DNA of 64,000 nucleotides from Phenylobacterium sp. (GTDB lineage Bacteria; Pseudomonadota; Alphaproteobacteria; Caulobacterales; Caulobacteraceae): assembly GCF_030679875.1 (NCBI RefSeq), contig NZ_JAUXSP010000002.1:186001-250000 (forward strand), read 5' to 3'. The position numbers and the translations under genes were made by a program. The notes under the pieces were generated by a model that saw only the letters and a list, made by a program, of their open reading frames with translations, made no database searches and had not been told where the DNA came from. Positions 9,189 through 20,548 of the stretch are shown piece after piece (the stretch's first letter is position 1; every line of letters begins with the position of its first letter).

Positions 9189-9890
9189 CTAATCCCGCAG
9201 CCAGGCGAAGGTGCGGGTGATGAAGGCCTGGCCGTCTTCCAGCACCGGCGGGGCGTGGGCCATGAGGACGCGGCGGGTCGGCCAGGCGGTGATGCGGGTG
9301 AGCGCCGTCCGGGCCGCCTTCCGGTCGGTGAAGGCCAGGCGGAACTTGCGCGGGGTCTGGGGCGCATCCCCGGTCATCAGGTCCAGCCGGGCGATGAGGG
9401 CGCGCCAGCCCTTCAGGCTGGCGGGGTCGAGGTGCTGGATCAGGTCGGCGAACAGGGCGGTGCGGCTGGCCCGGTGGAAGAAGACCACCTCCGTGGCGAT
9501 CCTGTTGCCGGCCATGTGGACCTGATCGATCTCCGCCGACCAGGGGTGGCCGCCGTCCTGGGACGTCCCGTCCTGCAGGTCGCCGTCGAAGGCGAGGTCG
9601 GGGCGGCGCTGGCGCAGGCCCGGCGGGGCGTAGAGCCGGGCGTCCGGATAGGCGGCCTGCCACTCATTCAGGAACAGGTTGTGCATGGCCGTGGGCGAGA
9701 CCAGGTGGCGCACGGGCCCCAGGGCGTCGACGGCGGCCTTCAGCTCAGGGCTGAGCGTCGTGGGCGACCAGATGAAGAGGTCGCCGTTCGCCAGCCGGAT
9801 CACCACCAGTTGGGTCGGATAGGCGAACCCCAGGACGCGCACCTGCGGCCCCGCCGCCGTCCAGATGTTCTCGTCCAGTGGGTGCAGCAT
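9189..9890 (-). CDS. DUF4336 domain protein (metallo-beta-lactamase-like)
   Basis: A 233-residue cytoplasmic protein matching the DUF4336 family, a divergent metallo-beta-lactamase-fold group of unknown substrate. The opening L-D-E-N-I-W and the pattern I-R-L-A-N-G-D-L-F-I-W-S-P-T, then H-L-V-S-P-T-A-M-H, are typical. The usual H-x-H-x-D-H zinc motif is absent or degenerate: only scattered histidines are seen. The ATG at 9890 is chosen because the family begins at this point; a longer frame reaches 9968 but passes through a hairpin repeat. Confidence 0.78.
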   Translation of the reverse strand: MLHPLDENIWTAAGPQVRVLGFAYPTQLVVIRLANGDLFIWSPTTLSPELKAAVDALGPVRHLVSPTAMHNLFLNEWQAAYPDARLYAPPGLRQRRPDLAFDGDLQDGTSQDGGHPWSAEIDQVHMAGNRIATEVVFFHRASRTALFADLIQHLDPASLKGWRALIARLDLMTGDAPQTPRKFRLAFTDRKAARTALTRITAWPTRRVLMAHAPPVLEDGQAFITRTFAWLRD

Positions 9891-9945
9891 GGGGGCAGGG
9901 TGCACGGCTCTGGGGCTTGGGCAAGAGACCTCTCCCCCCACCGTC

Positions 9946-10025
9946 ATGGTCGGACTGGATCCGACCATCCATGAACACTGGGGCCGGCCGCGGTGTGCAT
10001 GGACCCCCGGATCAAGCCCGGGGGT
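9946..10025. repeat. REP-like pair of intergenic hairpins
   Basis: In the 293-base gap between the DUF4336 gene and the saccharopine-dehydrogenase-family gene there are two perfect hairpins. ATGGTCGGA (9946-9954) pairs with TCCGACCAT (9960-9968), and ACCCCCGG (10003-10010) pairs with CCGGGGGT (10018-10025). They resemble the pair at 9076-9160 in size and arrangement, so the DUF4336 gene is bracketed by repeat elements. A short third palindrome CCCGCGATGCGGG follows near 10135. No gene is seen in this gap. Confidence 0.6.
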
Positions 10026-10183
10026 GACGGGAGGGGGGCGTCACCAGCACCCTGTCACCGAACCTTCACCGCGATACGTCGCGCCCCATTAGCCCCGGGC
10101 CCCGTCCCGTGATATGGCCCCTTCCCCGCGATGCGGGCGTTTTGGGACTGTGATTTGCCGGCGGCGGCAGGGAAGGGCGCGAG

Positions 10184-11389
10184 ATGAGCAGAGTGTTGGT
10201 GATCGGCGCGGGCGGCGTGGGCTCGGTGGCGGTCCATAAGATGGCCATGTCGGCCGACATCTTTAGTCACATCACTCTGGCCAGCCGCACGCGGTCCAAG
10301 TGCGACGCCATCGCCGCCTCGGTGAAGGCGCGCACCGGCGTGGTGGTGGAGACCGCCAGCCTGGACGCCGACGACATCGCCGCGACCACGGCCCTGATCC
10401 AGTCGGTGAAGCCGGCGCTGGTGGTCAATCTGGCCCTGCCCTACCAGGACCTGGCGATCATGGAGGCCTGTCTGGCGGCGGGCGTGAACTATCTCGACAC
10501 CGCCAATTACGAGCCGCGCGACGAGGCCAAGTTCGAATACAGCTGGCAGTGGGCCTATCAGGACCGCTTCAAGGAAGCCGGGCTGATGGCGCTGCTGGGC
10601 TGCGGCTTTGATCCCGGCGTGACCTCGGTATTCACCACCTACACCGCCAAGCACCTGCTGGACTCCATCGAGACCCTGGACATCCTCGACTGCAACGGCG
10701 GCGACCACGGCCACCCGTTCGCCACCAATTTCAACCCTGAGATCAATCTGCGCGAAGTGACCGCGCCGTCGCGCCACTGGGAGAACGGCCAGTGGGTCGA
10801 GGGGCCGGCCCTGGCGCACAAGCAGGTGTTCGACTTCGACCAGGTGGGCGAAAAAAACATGTACCTCATGTACCATGAGGAGCTGGAGTCCCTGGCCAAA
10901 TTCTACCCTGAAATCAAGCGTATCCGGTTCTGGATGACCTTTGGCGACGCTTACCTCAAGCACCTCGACGTGCTGGGCAATGTGGGCATGCTGCGCATTG
11001 ATCCGGTGATGTTCGAGGGCCGGGAGATCATCCCGCTACAGTTCCTGAAGGCGCTCCTGCCCGAGCCGGCCTCGCTCGGCCCGCGCACCAAGGGCAAGAC
11101 CAATATCGGCACCATCGCCACGGGCCTGAAGGATGGCGCTCAGAAGACCGTCTACATCAACAATGTCTGCGACCACGAAGAGGCCTATGCCGAGACCGGC
11201 AGCCAGGCGGTCAGCTACACCACCGGCGTCCCGGCCATGATCGGGGCGGCCCTGATGGTGCAGGGCGTCTATGCCGGCAAGGGCGTGTTCAACATGGAGC
11301 AGATGGACCCCGACCCGTTCATGGACATGCTGAACACCCACGGCCTGCCGTGGAAGGTCCGCGACCTGCCCGCACCCCTGGACTTCTGA
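10184..11389 (+). CDS. Carboxynorspermidine/carboxyspermidine dehydrogenase (saccharopine dehydrogenase family)
   Basis: A 401-residue NAD(P)H-dependent enzyme that condenses aspartate semialdehyde with a diamine (putrescine or diaminopropane) to give carboxyspermidine or carboxynorspermidine. The N-terminal Rossmann motif V-I-G-A-G-G-V-G-S-V is at residues 6-15. The family signatures A-L-P-Y-Q-D, N-Y-L-D-T-A-N-Y-E and G-C-G-F-D-P-G-V follow. It starts at an ATG behind a purine-rich GGGAAGGGCGCGAG. The matching decarboxylase begins seven bases after the stop, which supports the polyamine assignment over true saccharopine metabolism. Which diamine is used cannot be told. Confidence 0.9.
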   Translation: MSRVLVIGAGGVGSVAVHKMAMSADIFSHITLASRTRSKCDAIAASVKARTGVVVETASLDADDIAATTALIQSVKPALVVNLALPYQDLAIMEACLAAGVNYLDTANYEPRDEAKFEYSWQWAYQDRFKEAGLMALLGCGFDPGVTSVFTTYTAKHLLDSIETLDILDCNGGDHGHPFATNFNPEINLREVTAPSRHWENGQWVEGPALAHKQVFDFDQVGEKNMYLMYHEELESLAKFYPEIKRIRFWMTFGDAYLKHLDVLGNVGMLRIDPVMFEGREIIPLQFLKALLPEPASLGPRTKGKTNIGTIATGLKDGAQKTVYINNVCDHEEAYAETGSQAVSYTTGVPAMIGAALMVQGVYAGKGVFNMEQMDPDPFMDMLNTHGLPWKVRDLPAPLDF

Positions 11390-11395
11390 GGCGTC

Positions 11396-12571
11396 ATGGA
11401 GACCAAGGCCGGCGGCGCCGGCGCGTTTTCCCGGTTTGACCTGGCCCGCGTGCCGTCCCCCTGTTTCGTGGTCGATGAGGCGGCGATTGCGCGCAATCTC
11501 AGCGTCCTGGCCGATGTGGGCGAGCGCGGCGGCGCCCAGGTGCTGCTGGCGCTGAAGGCCTTTTCCATGTGGTCGCTGGCCGGTCTGGTGGGCGAGCATC
11601 TGGACGGGGTCTGCGCCTCGGGCCTCTGGGAAGCCCGGCTGGCGCGGGAGTTCTTTTCCGGCGAGCTGACCACCTATTCGCCGGCCTACAAGGCCGCTGA
11701 CCTGCCGGAGATTCTGCGGCTGTCAGACACGGTGATCTTCAACTCACCCGACCAGATCGCGCGGTTCTCAGACCTGATCGAGGCCGCGCGGGCGGCGGGC
11801 GAGACCTTCCAGATCGGCCTGCGGCTGAACCCCGAGCACAGCGAGGCCGAGGTCGCCAAGTACGACCCCTGCCAGATCGGCTCACGCCTGGGCTTTCCGG
11901 TCTCGCAACTGACGCCTGAAAGCCTGCGGGGCGTTGATGGCCTGCACATCCATGCGCTCTGTGAACAAGGGTTCGAGCCGCTCAGCCGCATCTGGGCTTC
12001 GCTGGAGCCGCGGCTCGCCGGCGTGCTGGGCCAGCAGATCAAGTGGGTGAACTTAGGCGGCGGCCACCACATCACCCGGGCCGACTATGACCGCGAGGCC
12101 CTGGTGGCCTTCCTGGCCGAGGTGAAGGCGCGCCATGGGATCGCGCTGTTCCTGGAGCCGGGCGAAGCCATCGCGCTCGACGCCGGCATCCTGGTGGGCG
12201 AGGTGCTGGACGTTTTCGACAACGGCATGGCCATCGGCATCACCGACATCTCGGCCACCTGCCACATGCCCGATGTGATCGAGGCGCCCTACCGCCCGGC
12301 GATGATGGGCGAGCCGGATGACGGGGTCAGCGTTCGCCTGGGCGGCCCGTCCTGCCTGGCCGGCGACATCATCGGCGACTACCTGTTTGAGCAGCGCCCG
12401 GCGCCTGGGACCCGCATCGCCTTCCTCGATCAGGCGCACTATTCGATGGTCAAGACCAACACCTTCAACGGCGTGCCCCTGCCGGCCATCGCGCTCTGGA
12501 ACAGCGACACCGACGCCCTGAAGATGGTGCGCGAGTTCGACTACACCGAGTTCCGCGACCGCCTGTCCTAG
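11396..12571 (+). CDS. nspC: Carboxynorspermidine/carboxyspermidine decarboxylase
   Basis: A 391-residue PLP enzyme of the alanine-racemase fold (fold III), decarboxylating carboxyspermidine or carboxynorspermidine to the polyamine. The PLP lysine is in L-A-L-K-A-F (K54). G-G-G-H-H is the phosphate-binding loop and G-P-S-C-L-A-G-D carries the C-terminal catalytic cysteine expected of this family. The gene directly follows the partner dehydrogenase, so the two form a complete two-step module that makes spermidine without S-adenosylmethionine decarboxylase. The 3' end overlaps the convergent serine hydrolase by four bases. Confidence 0.92.
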   Translation: METKAGGAGAFSRFDLARVPSPCFVVDEAAIARNLSVLADVGERGGAQVLLALKAFSMWSLAGLVGEHLDGVCASGLWEARLAREFFSGELTTYSPAYKAADLPEILRLSDTVIFNSPDQIARFSDLIEAARAAGETFQIGLRLNPEHSEAEVAKYDPCQIGSRLGFPVSQLTPESLRGVDGLHIHALCEQGFEPLSRIWASLEPRLAGVLGQQIKWVNLGGGHHITRADYDREALVAFLAEVKARHGIALFLEPGEAIALDAGILVGEVLDVFDNGMAIGITDISATCHMPDVIEAPYRPAMMGEPDDGVSVRLGGPSCLAGDIIGDYLFEQRPAPGTRIAFLDQAHYSMVKTNTFNGVPLPAIALWNSDTDALKMVREFDYTEFRDRLS

Positions 12572-13788
12572 AGGCTGGCGTAAGCCGCCTCGATCAGCCG
12601 CTTGGCGCGGGGATCGCCCATCAGGTGGGCCGACTGCCTGTTCATCACATAGGCCCCGGCCAGCCCGGTCTGAGGGTCTGCAAAGGCGCATGAGCCGCCC
12701 CAGCCGGAATGGCCGAAGGTCGCTTCCCCCGGCCCCCAGGGTTTCAGCGGCCCATTGCGCATGACGCCGGCCCCCCAGCTCATCACGAAAGGCAGGACGA
12801 GGTCCTGGCCGGCGATCCGCTCGCGGGCCATCTCGGCGATCAGGGCCGGCGACAGGATCATCTCGCCCTCCAGCCAGCCGCCGGACGCCAGGGCGCCCAT
12901 CAGCCGGGCCAGCGCAGGCGCTGTGGCGTGCCCGTTGGCCGACGGGATCTCGGCGCGCCGCCATTCCGCCTGACCGCGACCGCCCGGCGAGGACCAGGGC
13001 TCGAGGAAGGCGGCCTTGGTGGGGGCATTGATCTCGCCGAAGTCGGGAAAGGCCGGCGGGCGCTGCAAGTCGGCGCAACGGCCGTGTTCTGAGTCCGGCA
13101 GGCCGATCCACAGGTCGAGGTCGAAGGGGCGGGCGATGTCTTCGCGCAGGGCCGTCCCCATCGTCCGGCCGTCGACCCGGCGGAAGATCTCGCCGGCGAG
13201 GTAGCCGTAGGTCACCGGGTGATAGCCGCTGGCGGTTCCCGGCGGCCACAGGGGCGTCATGGCCGCCAGCCTGGCGCAGATGGCGTCCCAGTCGAACCAC
13301 AGGGACGGTTCGATGGCCTCCACAAAGCCCGACAGGCCGGCCTGATGCGACAGGACCTGTTCGACGGTGATCTCGCCCTTGCCGGCCTGCGCGAATTCCG
13401 GCCAGACCTCGGCCACCGGCTGGTCATAGGCCAGGCGTCCCTGTTCAATGAGGCGCGCGATCATCAGGGCGGCGAGCGCCTTGGTGGTGGAAAACAGCGG
13501 GGTCAGGGTGTCGGCGGTAAACGGCTGGGTGCGGGCGCGATCGGCGTGGCCGGCCCAGAGGTCGACGATCAGCTCGCCATCCTTGACCAGGGCAAACCGC
13601 GCGCCAAGCTCCTCGCCCCGGGCGAAGTTGTCTTCGAAGGCGCTCGCGACAGCCTCGAAGCCCGCCGCGCAATGGCCGTGAATATCCCTCGCCGTCGTCG
13701 TCAGTTCAGTCGCTCCATGCGGACATGCGGGGAGGTGGCCTTCAGCCGCTGGGCCATGGCCACCAGGGGAAGTTCCCGCGCCTTCCAC
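12568..13788 (-). CDS. Serine hydrolase, beta-lactamase/esterase EstB family
   Basis: A class C beta-lactamase-like serine hydrolase, probably an esterase or D-Ala peptidase relative. The catalytic S-x-x-K is present as S-T-T-K (F-S-T-T-K-A-L-A). A tyrosine motif (S-G-Y-H-P-V-T-Y-G-Y) and a C-terminal H-S-G-W-G-G-S follow. No signal peptide is visible, so it is probably cytoplasmic. The start is unclear: a GTG at 13788 overlaps pdxY by 88 bases, while a CTG at 13704 would overlap the pdxY stop as CTGA and begins where protein-like sequence starts. There is no ATG, GTG or TTG in frame between 13704 and the conserved domain. The coordinates give the longer form. Confidence 0.85.
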   Translation of the reverse strand: MEGAGTSPGGHGPAAEGHLPACPHGATELTTTARDIHGHCAAGFEAVASAFEDNFARGEELGARFALVKDGELIVDLWAGHADRARTQPFTADTLTPLFSTTKALAALMIARLIEQGRLAYDQPVAEVWPEFAQAGKGEITVEQVLSHQAGLSGFVEAIEPSLWFDWDAICARLAAMTPLWPPGTASGYHPVTYGYLAGEIFRRVDGRTMGTALREDIARPFDLDLWIGLPDSEHGRCADLQRPPAFPDFGEINAPTKAAFLEPWSSPGGRGQAEWRRAEIPSANGHATAPALARLMGALASGGWLEGEMILSPALIAEMARERIAGQDLVLPFVMSWGAGVMRNGPLKPWGPGEATFGHSGWGGSCAFADPQTGLAGAYVMNRQSAHLMGDPRAKRLIEAAYASL

Positions 13789-14546
13789 ATATGGGCCGCT
13801 GAAACCGTTTCGGCCACCCCGCCGACGGCCCGGGGCAGGGCGTAGGCCGGGGCGAGACCGTCGAGGACGGCGGCGCCATAGAGGGCGGTCAGCAGGTCGC
13901 CGGTTCCCTTGGGAGCGTCGGGCGAGGGGGCGTGAGCCGCCAGCCAGGCCTCCTTGCGGTCGGCATAGATCACGCCGATCTCCTCCCCCCGGGCGACCGA
14001 GGAGATCAGGGCTGGCTTGCCCAGCAGCCGGGCGCCGGCCAGGGCCTGGGCGGGGTTGCGGGTCTCGGCGCCGGTGAGCCGCTGCAGCTCCCAGGTGTTG
14101 CAGGCGATGAGGTCGGCCCGGGGGACCAGGTCGGCGGTGACCGCCTCAGCCACGTCGATGGGCACATAGAGGCCCTTGCCCGAGTCTCCCAGGGTTGGAT
14201 CGACGATGACGAAGGGCTTGCGGGCGCCGGCGTCCCGGGGGGCGGCGCGGACGGCGTCGATGGCCCGGGCCGCGGAGCGCACCTGCAGCGCGCTGGCGAA
14301 ATAGCCGGTGATGACCAGGTCGATCTGGGAGAAATAGCCGTTGGCCTCGATGCCATCGAGCATGCCGTCAATGGCGTCCACCGGCACGGCCGCCCCCCCA
14401 GGGGGGCCCCAGCCGGGATGACGTCCATAGAGGACGGTGGGGACGACCATGGCGTCCACCTTGAAGGGCGCCAGCGCCAGGGCCTGGGCGGAGCCGCCAA
14501 CCTGGCTGGCGGCGACGTGACTGGAAATAATGAGGGCGAGCGGCAT
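13701..14546 (-). CDS. pdxY: Pyridoxal kinase
   Basis: A 281-residue ribokinase-like kinase that phosphorylates pyridoxal in the PLP salvage pathway. The N-terminal I-I-S-S-H-V-A-A-S-Q-V-G-G matches the substrate loop of PdxY/PdxK (usually S-x-Q-S-x-V-x-x-G). P-T-V-L-Y-G-R-H-P, V-D-P-T-L-G-D and the anion-hole/base motif K-G-T-G-D-L-L near residue 210 follow. The start is the ATG at 14546 (M-P-L-A-L-I-I-S-S); the upstream extension is arginine/cysteine-rich and not family-like. The serine hydrolase lies immediately downstream with overlapping ends. Confidence 0.9.
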   Translation of the reverse strand: MPLALIISSHVAASQVGGSAQALALAPFKVDAMVVPTVLYGRHPGWGPPGGAAVPVDAIDGMLDGIEANGYFSQIDLVITGYFASALQVRSAARAIDAVRAAPRDAGARKPFVIVDPTLGDSGKGLYVPIDVAEAVTADLVPRADLIACNTWELQRLTGAETRNPAQALAGARLLGKPALISSVARGEEIGVIYADRKEAWLAAHAPSPDAPKGTGDLLTALYGAAVLDGLAPAYALPRAVGGVAETVSAAHMWKARELPLVAMAQRLKATSPHVRMERLN

Positions 14547-14645
14547 GGGGCCGCATAGAGAAGCGCCGCGCCGGGTCCCGCAAGGGGACACGACGCAGCG
14601 TTGCAAATAATTCTCCCGAGACCCGCGAAAGTCGCAGGTGCAGTT

Positions 14646-16037
<1,392 letters not shown>

Positions 16038-16138
16038 GTCGGTGGGTCCTGCGGTCCTGTCGCCGGCGCACGCATGGCGCGCCTCTACGTTCGGTTTTGG
16101 CGCTCTATAGCCGGGACGCCGGTCCGGAGCAAGGAACG

Positions 16139-16156
16139 TATAAGGATATCCTTATA
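16139..16156. promoter_or_regulatory. Perfect 18-base palindrome, candidate SahR-type operator of ahcY
   Basis: TATAAGGATATCCTTATA is an exact palindrome in the gap between ahcY (start 16037) and the CYTH-CHAD gene (stop 16163). It is AT-rich in otherwise GC-rich DNA and lies 102 bases upstream of the ahcY start. An ArsR-family, S-adenosylhomocysteine-responsive regulator (SahR) is known to control ahcY and methionine genes in proteobacteria, with AT-rich palindromic sites. The link to SahR here is an inference from position and shape; no sahR gene is in the window. Confidence 0.6.
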
Positions 16157-16162
16157 TCTTTC

Positions 16163-17638
16163 TTACCAAGGGTCATCGACGTCGCGATAGGCGCTCCAGG
16201 CCCGGGCCGCAGCCCGCAGCCGGCCATCCCGATGGCTGGCGATCTCGCCGGCCAGATGTCCGGCGGCATAGAGCGCCGGGCCGTCCAGGGCGAGGCTGGT
16301 CAGCAGGGCCTCGGCGGTGGCCCCGTCGTTCAGGGCGCCGAGGGCGCTCTGCAGCCCCTTGGTCTTCTTGATCAGCCGGCGGGCGGCCTTGTCCTTGAGC
16401 AGGGGCCGGAAGGCCTCGGCGGCATAGCGCAGCTTCTTGGCCTGGATGCGCACCTGGTGGCGTTCGCCGTCCGACAGCTCCATCAGGCCCCGGCCGCGCT
16501 TGGCCAGCTTGCGCCGACGGCCGCTGAGGGCGGCGATGGCGAAATCCGCCCCCGTCCCGCCCCCGTCCGCCAACCCGTCGAGCCAGTCACCGGTTTCGAT
16601 CCAGGCGTGCAGGTCCAGCAGCAGGGCGCGGAAGCGGGTCGAGGCCGCCGCCCCGCGGGCCCGGGCGTGGGCCTTGCCCCGGGCGGCCTCCAGGGCTTGC
16701 CCGAGATCGGCGAGCCCATGAATGGCGGCGGTCCCTTGCGCTGCGGGCCGATAGGTCTCTTCCAGAAAGACGTCGAGGTTGCGGGCCTCGTCACAGGTCC
16801 CGGCCAGCCATTTGAGCTCGGCCTTGAGGATGTCCAGAGCTTCTCCGGCCACCAGGGGCTTGAAGGTGCTCATGGCGCTGCGCAGGCGGCGCACGGCCAC
16901 CCGCAGCTGATGTACGGCGTCGGGGGAATCACCGCCCCGCCGCAGGATCAGGCCGTTGGCGGCGATCTGGGCCAGGGCGGTGCGGGCGATGGCCTGGAAG
17001 GCGGTGGCCGCGCTGACCTCAGGGTTCAGCCCCACGACGCCGTGGCGACGGGAGTCTTCTTCGCCCTCGACCAGGGCGAACCCCTGGTCCGCCTTGGTCT
17101 CGAAACTCAGATAGAGGGGCGCGGCCTCAAAGAGCCGTCGGGCGAGGGAGAACAGAGCGGCAGGATCACCAGTCTTGAGCTCCAGTTCCACCTCACAGAG
17201 GCTGGTCCGGTGACCCCCGGCGAGGATCTCGCCCTGGTCCAGGGCCAGCTCGATCTGGGCGTCGTCCCAGACGAGGTTGCGCACTCGGCGGCGCACCTGA
17301 ACGGCGAACAACGGCTCCAGCCGCGCCACCTGCTCGTCGCCCAGGAGATCGCGCAGGGGTCCGTGGCTGGCGTCAGGCTGATCGCTGTCGACGGCGATCT
17401 CATGCTCCTGTCGACGCAGGCCCTTGCCGGCCTTCAGGGTCTGGCGCCGGCCCTGCGGCTCCTGGCGGATACGCAGGCCCGCGCCAAGGTCGCGCAGGCG
17501 TCGTTCCGGGGTGTCGAAATAGATGGCCGCCAGCTCGATCGCCCCGTCCTCGCCCTCGGGCGCGGCGCTGAGCACCGCCTCTATGTCGGCGGGCTCGCAG
17601 AGGAATTTCAATTCGGTCTCTTCCGGGGTGACGCTCAA
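16163..17638 (-). CDS. CYTH and CHAD domain protein
   Basis: A 491-residue, two-domain protein. The N-terminal CYTH (triphosphate tunnel) domain begins with the signature E-T-E-L-K-F near residue 6 and continues with alternating acidic/basic strands to about residue 200. The C-terminal CHAD domain (about 215-480) is helical and rich in conserved histidine, lysine and arginine ([19 protein letters not shown]). CHAD domains bind polyphosphate; CYTH domains bind or hydrolyse triphosphate compounds. The fusion suggests a polyphosphate-associated triphosphatase, the substrate being unknown. It is divergent from bioB. Confidence 0.92.
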   Translation of the reverse strand: MSVTPEETELKFLCEPADIEAVLSAAPEGEDGAIELAAIYFDTPERRLRDLGAGLRIRQEPQGRRQTLKAGKGLRRQEHEIAVDSDQPDASHGPLRDLLGDEQVARLEPLFAVQVRRRVRNLVWDDAQIELALDQGEILAGGHRTSLCEVELELKTGDPAALFSLARRLFEAAPLYLSFETKADQGFALVEGEEDSRRHGVVGLNPEVSAATAFQAIARTALAQIAANGLILRRGGDSPDAVHQLRVAVRRLRSAMSTFKPLVAGEALDILKAELKWLAGTCDEARNLDVFLEETYRPAAQGTAAIHGLADLGQALEAARGKAHARARGAAASTRFRALLLDLHAWIETGDWLDGLADGGGTGADFAIAALSGRRRKLAKRGRGLMELSDGERHQVRIQAKKLRYAAEAFRPLLKDKAARRLIKKTKGLQSALGALNDGATAEALLTSLALDGPALYAAGHLAGEIASHRDGRLRAAARAWSAYRDVDDPW

Positions 17639-17723
17639 GAGTCGGCTCCGTTGCGAAGGCGTTTTCCTCCCCGGCCAAGCATCCTATAGGGGAGGCCATA
17701 GCGATTGCGCCGCGGCGCAGACC

Positions 17724-17728
17724 AGGAG
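17724..17728 (+). promoter_or_regulatory. Shine-Dalgarno site fixing the bioB start
   Basis: AGGAG lies eight bases before the ATG at 17737 and overlaps an alternative GTG at 17728, so the ATG is the real start. Confidence 0.75.
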
Positions 17729-17736
17729 TGCTCCCC

Positions 17737-18732
17737 ATGAACGCCCCGATCCGCCATGTCGACCCCGCCCTGCCGCGTCAAAACTGGACGCTGGAGGAAA
17801 TCGAGGCGCTTTTCGAGCGTCCGTTCATGGAGCTGGTGTTCGAGGCCGCCGCCATCCACCGGCGCTGGTTCGATCCGTCCGAGGTGCAGCTGTCCCAGCT
17901 TCTGTCGGTCAAGACCGGGGGCTGCGCCGAGAACTGCGGCTATTGCAGCCAGTCCCAGCACTTCCAGACCGGGGTGGCCGCCAGCAAGCTGATGGAGGCG
18001 CAGACCGTGATCGCCGCCGCCGCCGAGGCCAAGGCCGGGGGCGCCCAGCGCTTCTGCATGGGGGCGGCCTGGCGCGACCTGAAGGATCGCGACCTGCCCA
18101 AGGTCGCCGCCATGATCTCCGGCGTGAAGGCGCTGGGCCTGGAGACCTGCGCCACGCTGGGCATGCTGAAGCCGGATCAGGCCCAGGCGCTCAAGGACGC
18201 CGGCCTCGACTACTACAATCACAACCTCGACACCGGGCCGGACTATTACGATCAGGTGGTGACCACGCGGACCTATCAGGACCGACTGGACACCCTGGCC
18301 GCGGTGCGGGACGCTGGGCTCTCCACCTGCTGCGGGGGCATTGTCGGCATGGGCGAGACCCGCCGGGACCGCGCGGGCCTGCTGCACGCCCTGGCCACCC
18401 TGCCGGCCCATCCCGACAGCCTGCCGATCAACGACCTGATGCCCATTCCCGGTACGCCGCTGGGCGACAGCGAGGCGGTGGACGGGCTGGAATTCGTGCG
18501 CATGATCGCCGTGGCCCGGATCGTCTGCCCCAAGGCGGTGGTCCGCCTGTCGGCCGGGCGCGAGCACATGTCCCGGGAGCTGCAGGCCCTCTGCTTCCTG
18601 GCCGGCGCCAACTCCATGTTTGTCGGCGGCAAGCTGCTGACCACCAGCAACCCTGACAAGGACACCGACGCGGCCCTGATGGCCGAGCTTGGCCTCCGCC
18701 CCATGGGGACCGCCTCAGCTGGGGCCGTCTAG
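17737..18732 (+). CDS. bioB: Biotin synthase
   Basis: A 331-residue radical SAM enzyme that inserts sulfur into dethiobiotin in the last step of biotin synthesis. The 4Fe-4S motif C-A-E-N-C-G-Y-C (C63, C67, C70) is intact. The 2Fe-2S ligands and conserved arginine appear as [19 protein letters not shown] and V-R-L-S-A-G-R. Length is normal. The start at 17737 is supported by an AGGAG with ideal spacing. No other bio genes are nearby. Confidence 0.97.
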   Translation: MNAPIRHVDPALPRQNWTLEEIEALFERPFMELVFEAAAIHRRWFDPSEVQLSQLLSVKTGGCAENCGYCSQSQHFQTGVAASKLMEAQTVIAAAAEAKAGGAQRFCMGAAWRDLKDRDLPKVAAMISGVKALGLETCATLGMLKPDQAQALKDAGLDYYNHNLDTGPDYYDQVVTTRTYQDRLDTLAAVRDAGLSTCCGGIVGMGETRRDRAGLLHALATLPAHPDSLPINDLMPIPGTPLGDSEAVDGLEFVRMIAVARIVCPKAVVRLSAGREHMSRELQALCFLAGANSMFVGGKLLTTSNPDKDTDAALMAELGLRPMGTASAGAV

Positions 18733-18851
18733 GCGGCGACAGTCACTTTCCCACAGGCGCTGTCGGCCCGGACAACCTTTGGACGTCCTAGGACCTAGTC
18801 TCGCCTCGTCGGGACGCCTATCTGGCTGTGACGCCGAGGGGAGTGCTGCGG

Positions 18852-19774
<923 letters not shown>

Positions 19775-19778
<4 letters not shown>

Positions 19779-20536
19779 ACCTCTATGCGGTCAAGGCCAT
19801 CTACCAGTTCGAGCTGGCGCGGACCTGGCGGACCCTGATGCAGTCCATCGCCTCGCCGGTGATCTCCACCTCGCTCTATTTCGTGGTGTTTGGTTCGGCC
19901 ATCGGCTCGCGGATGGTGGAGATCGACGGGATCAGCTACGGCGCCTTCATCATCCCCGGCCTGATCATGCTGTCCCTGCTGACGGAGAGCATCTCCAACG
20001 CCTCGTTCGGCATCTATATGCCGAAGTTCTCAGGCACCATCTATGAGGTGCTCTCGGCGCCGATCTCGGTGGTGGAGATCGTCGCGGGCTATGTGGGGGC
20101 CGCGGCCACCAAGTCGATCATCCTGGGGCTCATCATCCTGGCCACGGCCCGGATCTTTGTGGCCTACGAGATCGCCCATCCGTTTGTGATGCTGGGCTTT
20201 CTGGTGCTGACGGCGGTGACCTTCAGCCTGTTCGGCTTCGTCATCGGGGTCTGGGCCGACGGCTGGGAAAAGCTGCAGATCATCCCGATGCTGGTGGTGA
20301 TGCCGCTCACCTTCCTGGGCGGCAGCTTCTATTCGATCAGCATGCTGCCGCCGGTCTGGCAGACCATCACCCTGTTCAATCCGGTGGTCTATCTGGTCAG
20401 CGGCTTCCGCTGGAGCTTCTATGGGGTCTCCGACGTCGATATCGGGATCAGCATCGCCATGACGCTCGGCTTCATGGCGCTCTGCCTGGCCGCGATCATC
20501 TGGATCTTCCGCACCGGCTACAAGCTGAAGGCCTGA
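19775..20536 (+). CDS. ABC-2 type exporter, permease subunit
   Basis: A 253-residue integral membrane protein with six predicted helices and the ABC-2 signature region ([13 protein letters not shown] near residue 183, followed by [11 protein letters not shown]). It overlaps the upstream ATPase gene as ATGA and together they would form a (NBD-TMD)2 exporter in the inner membrane, resembling the YadG/YadH group. The substrate is unknown. Its 3' end faces the ptsH gene with only 12 bases between. Confidence 0.9.
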
Positions 20537-20548
20537 GGCGGCGAAGAC

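Noticed and set aside
14607..14645. Riboswitch upstream or downstream of ahcY
   Set aside because: The flanks of ahcY are short and show no conserved SAM or SAH riboswitch core; the only clear element is the DNA palindrome at 16139-16156.
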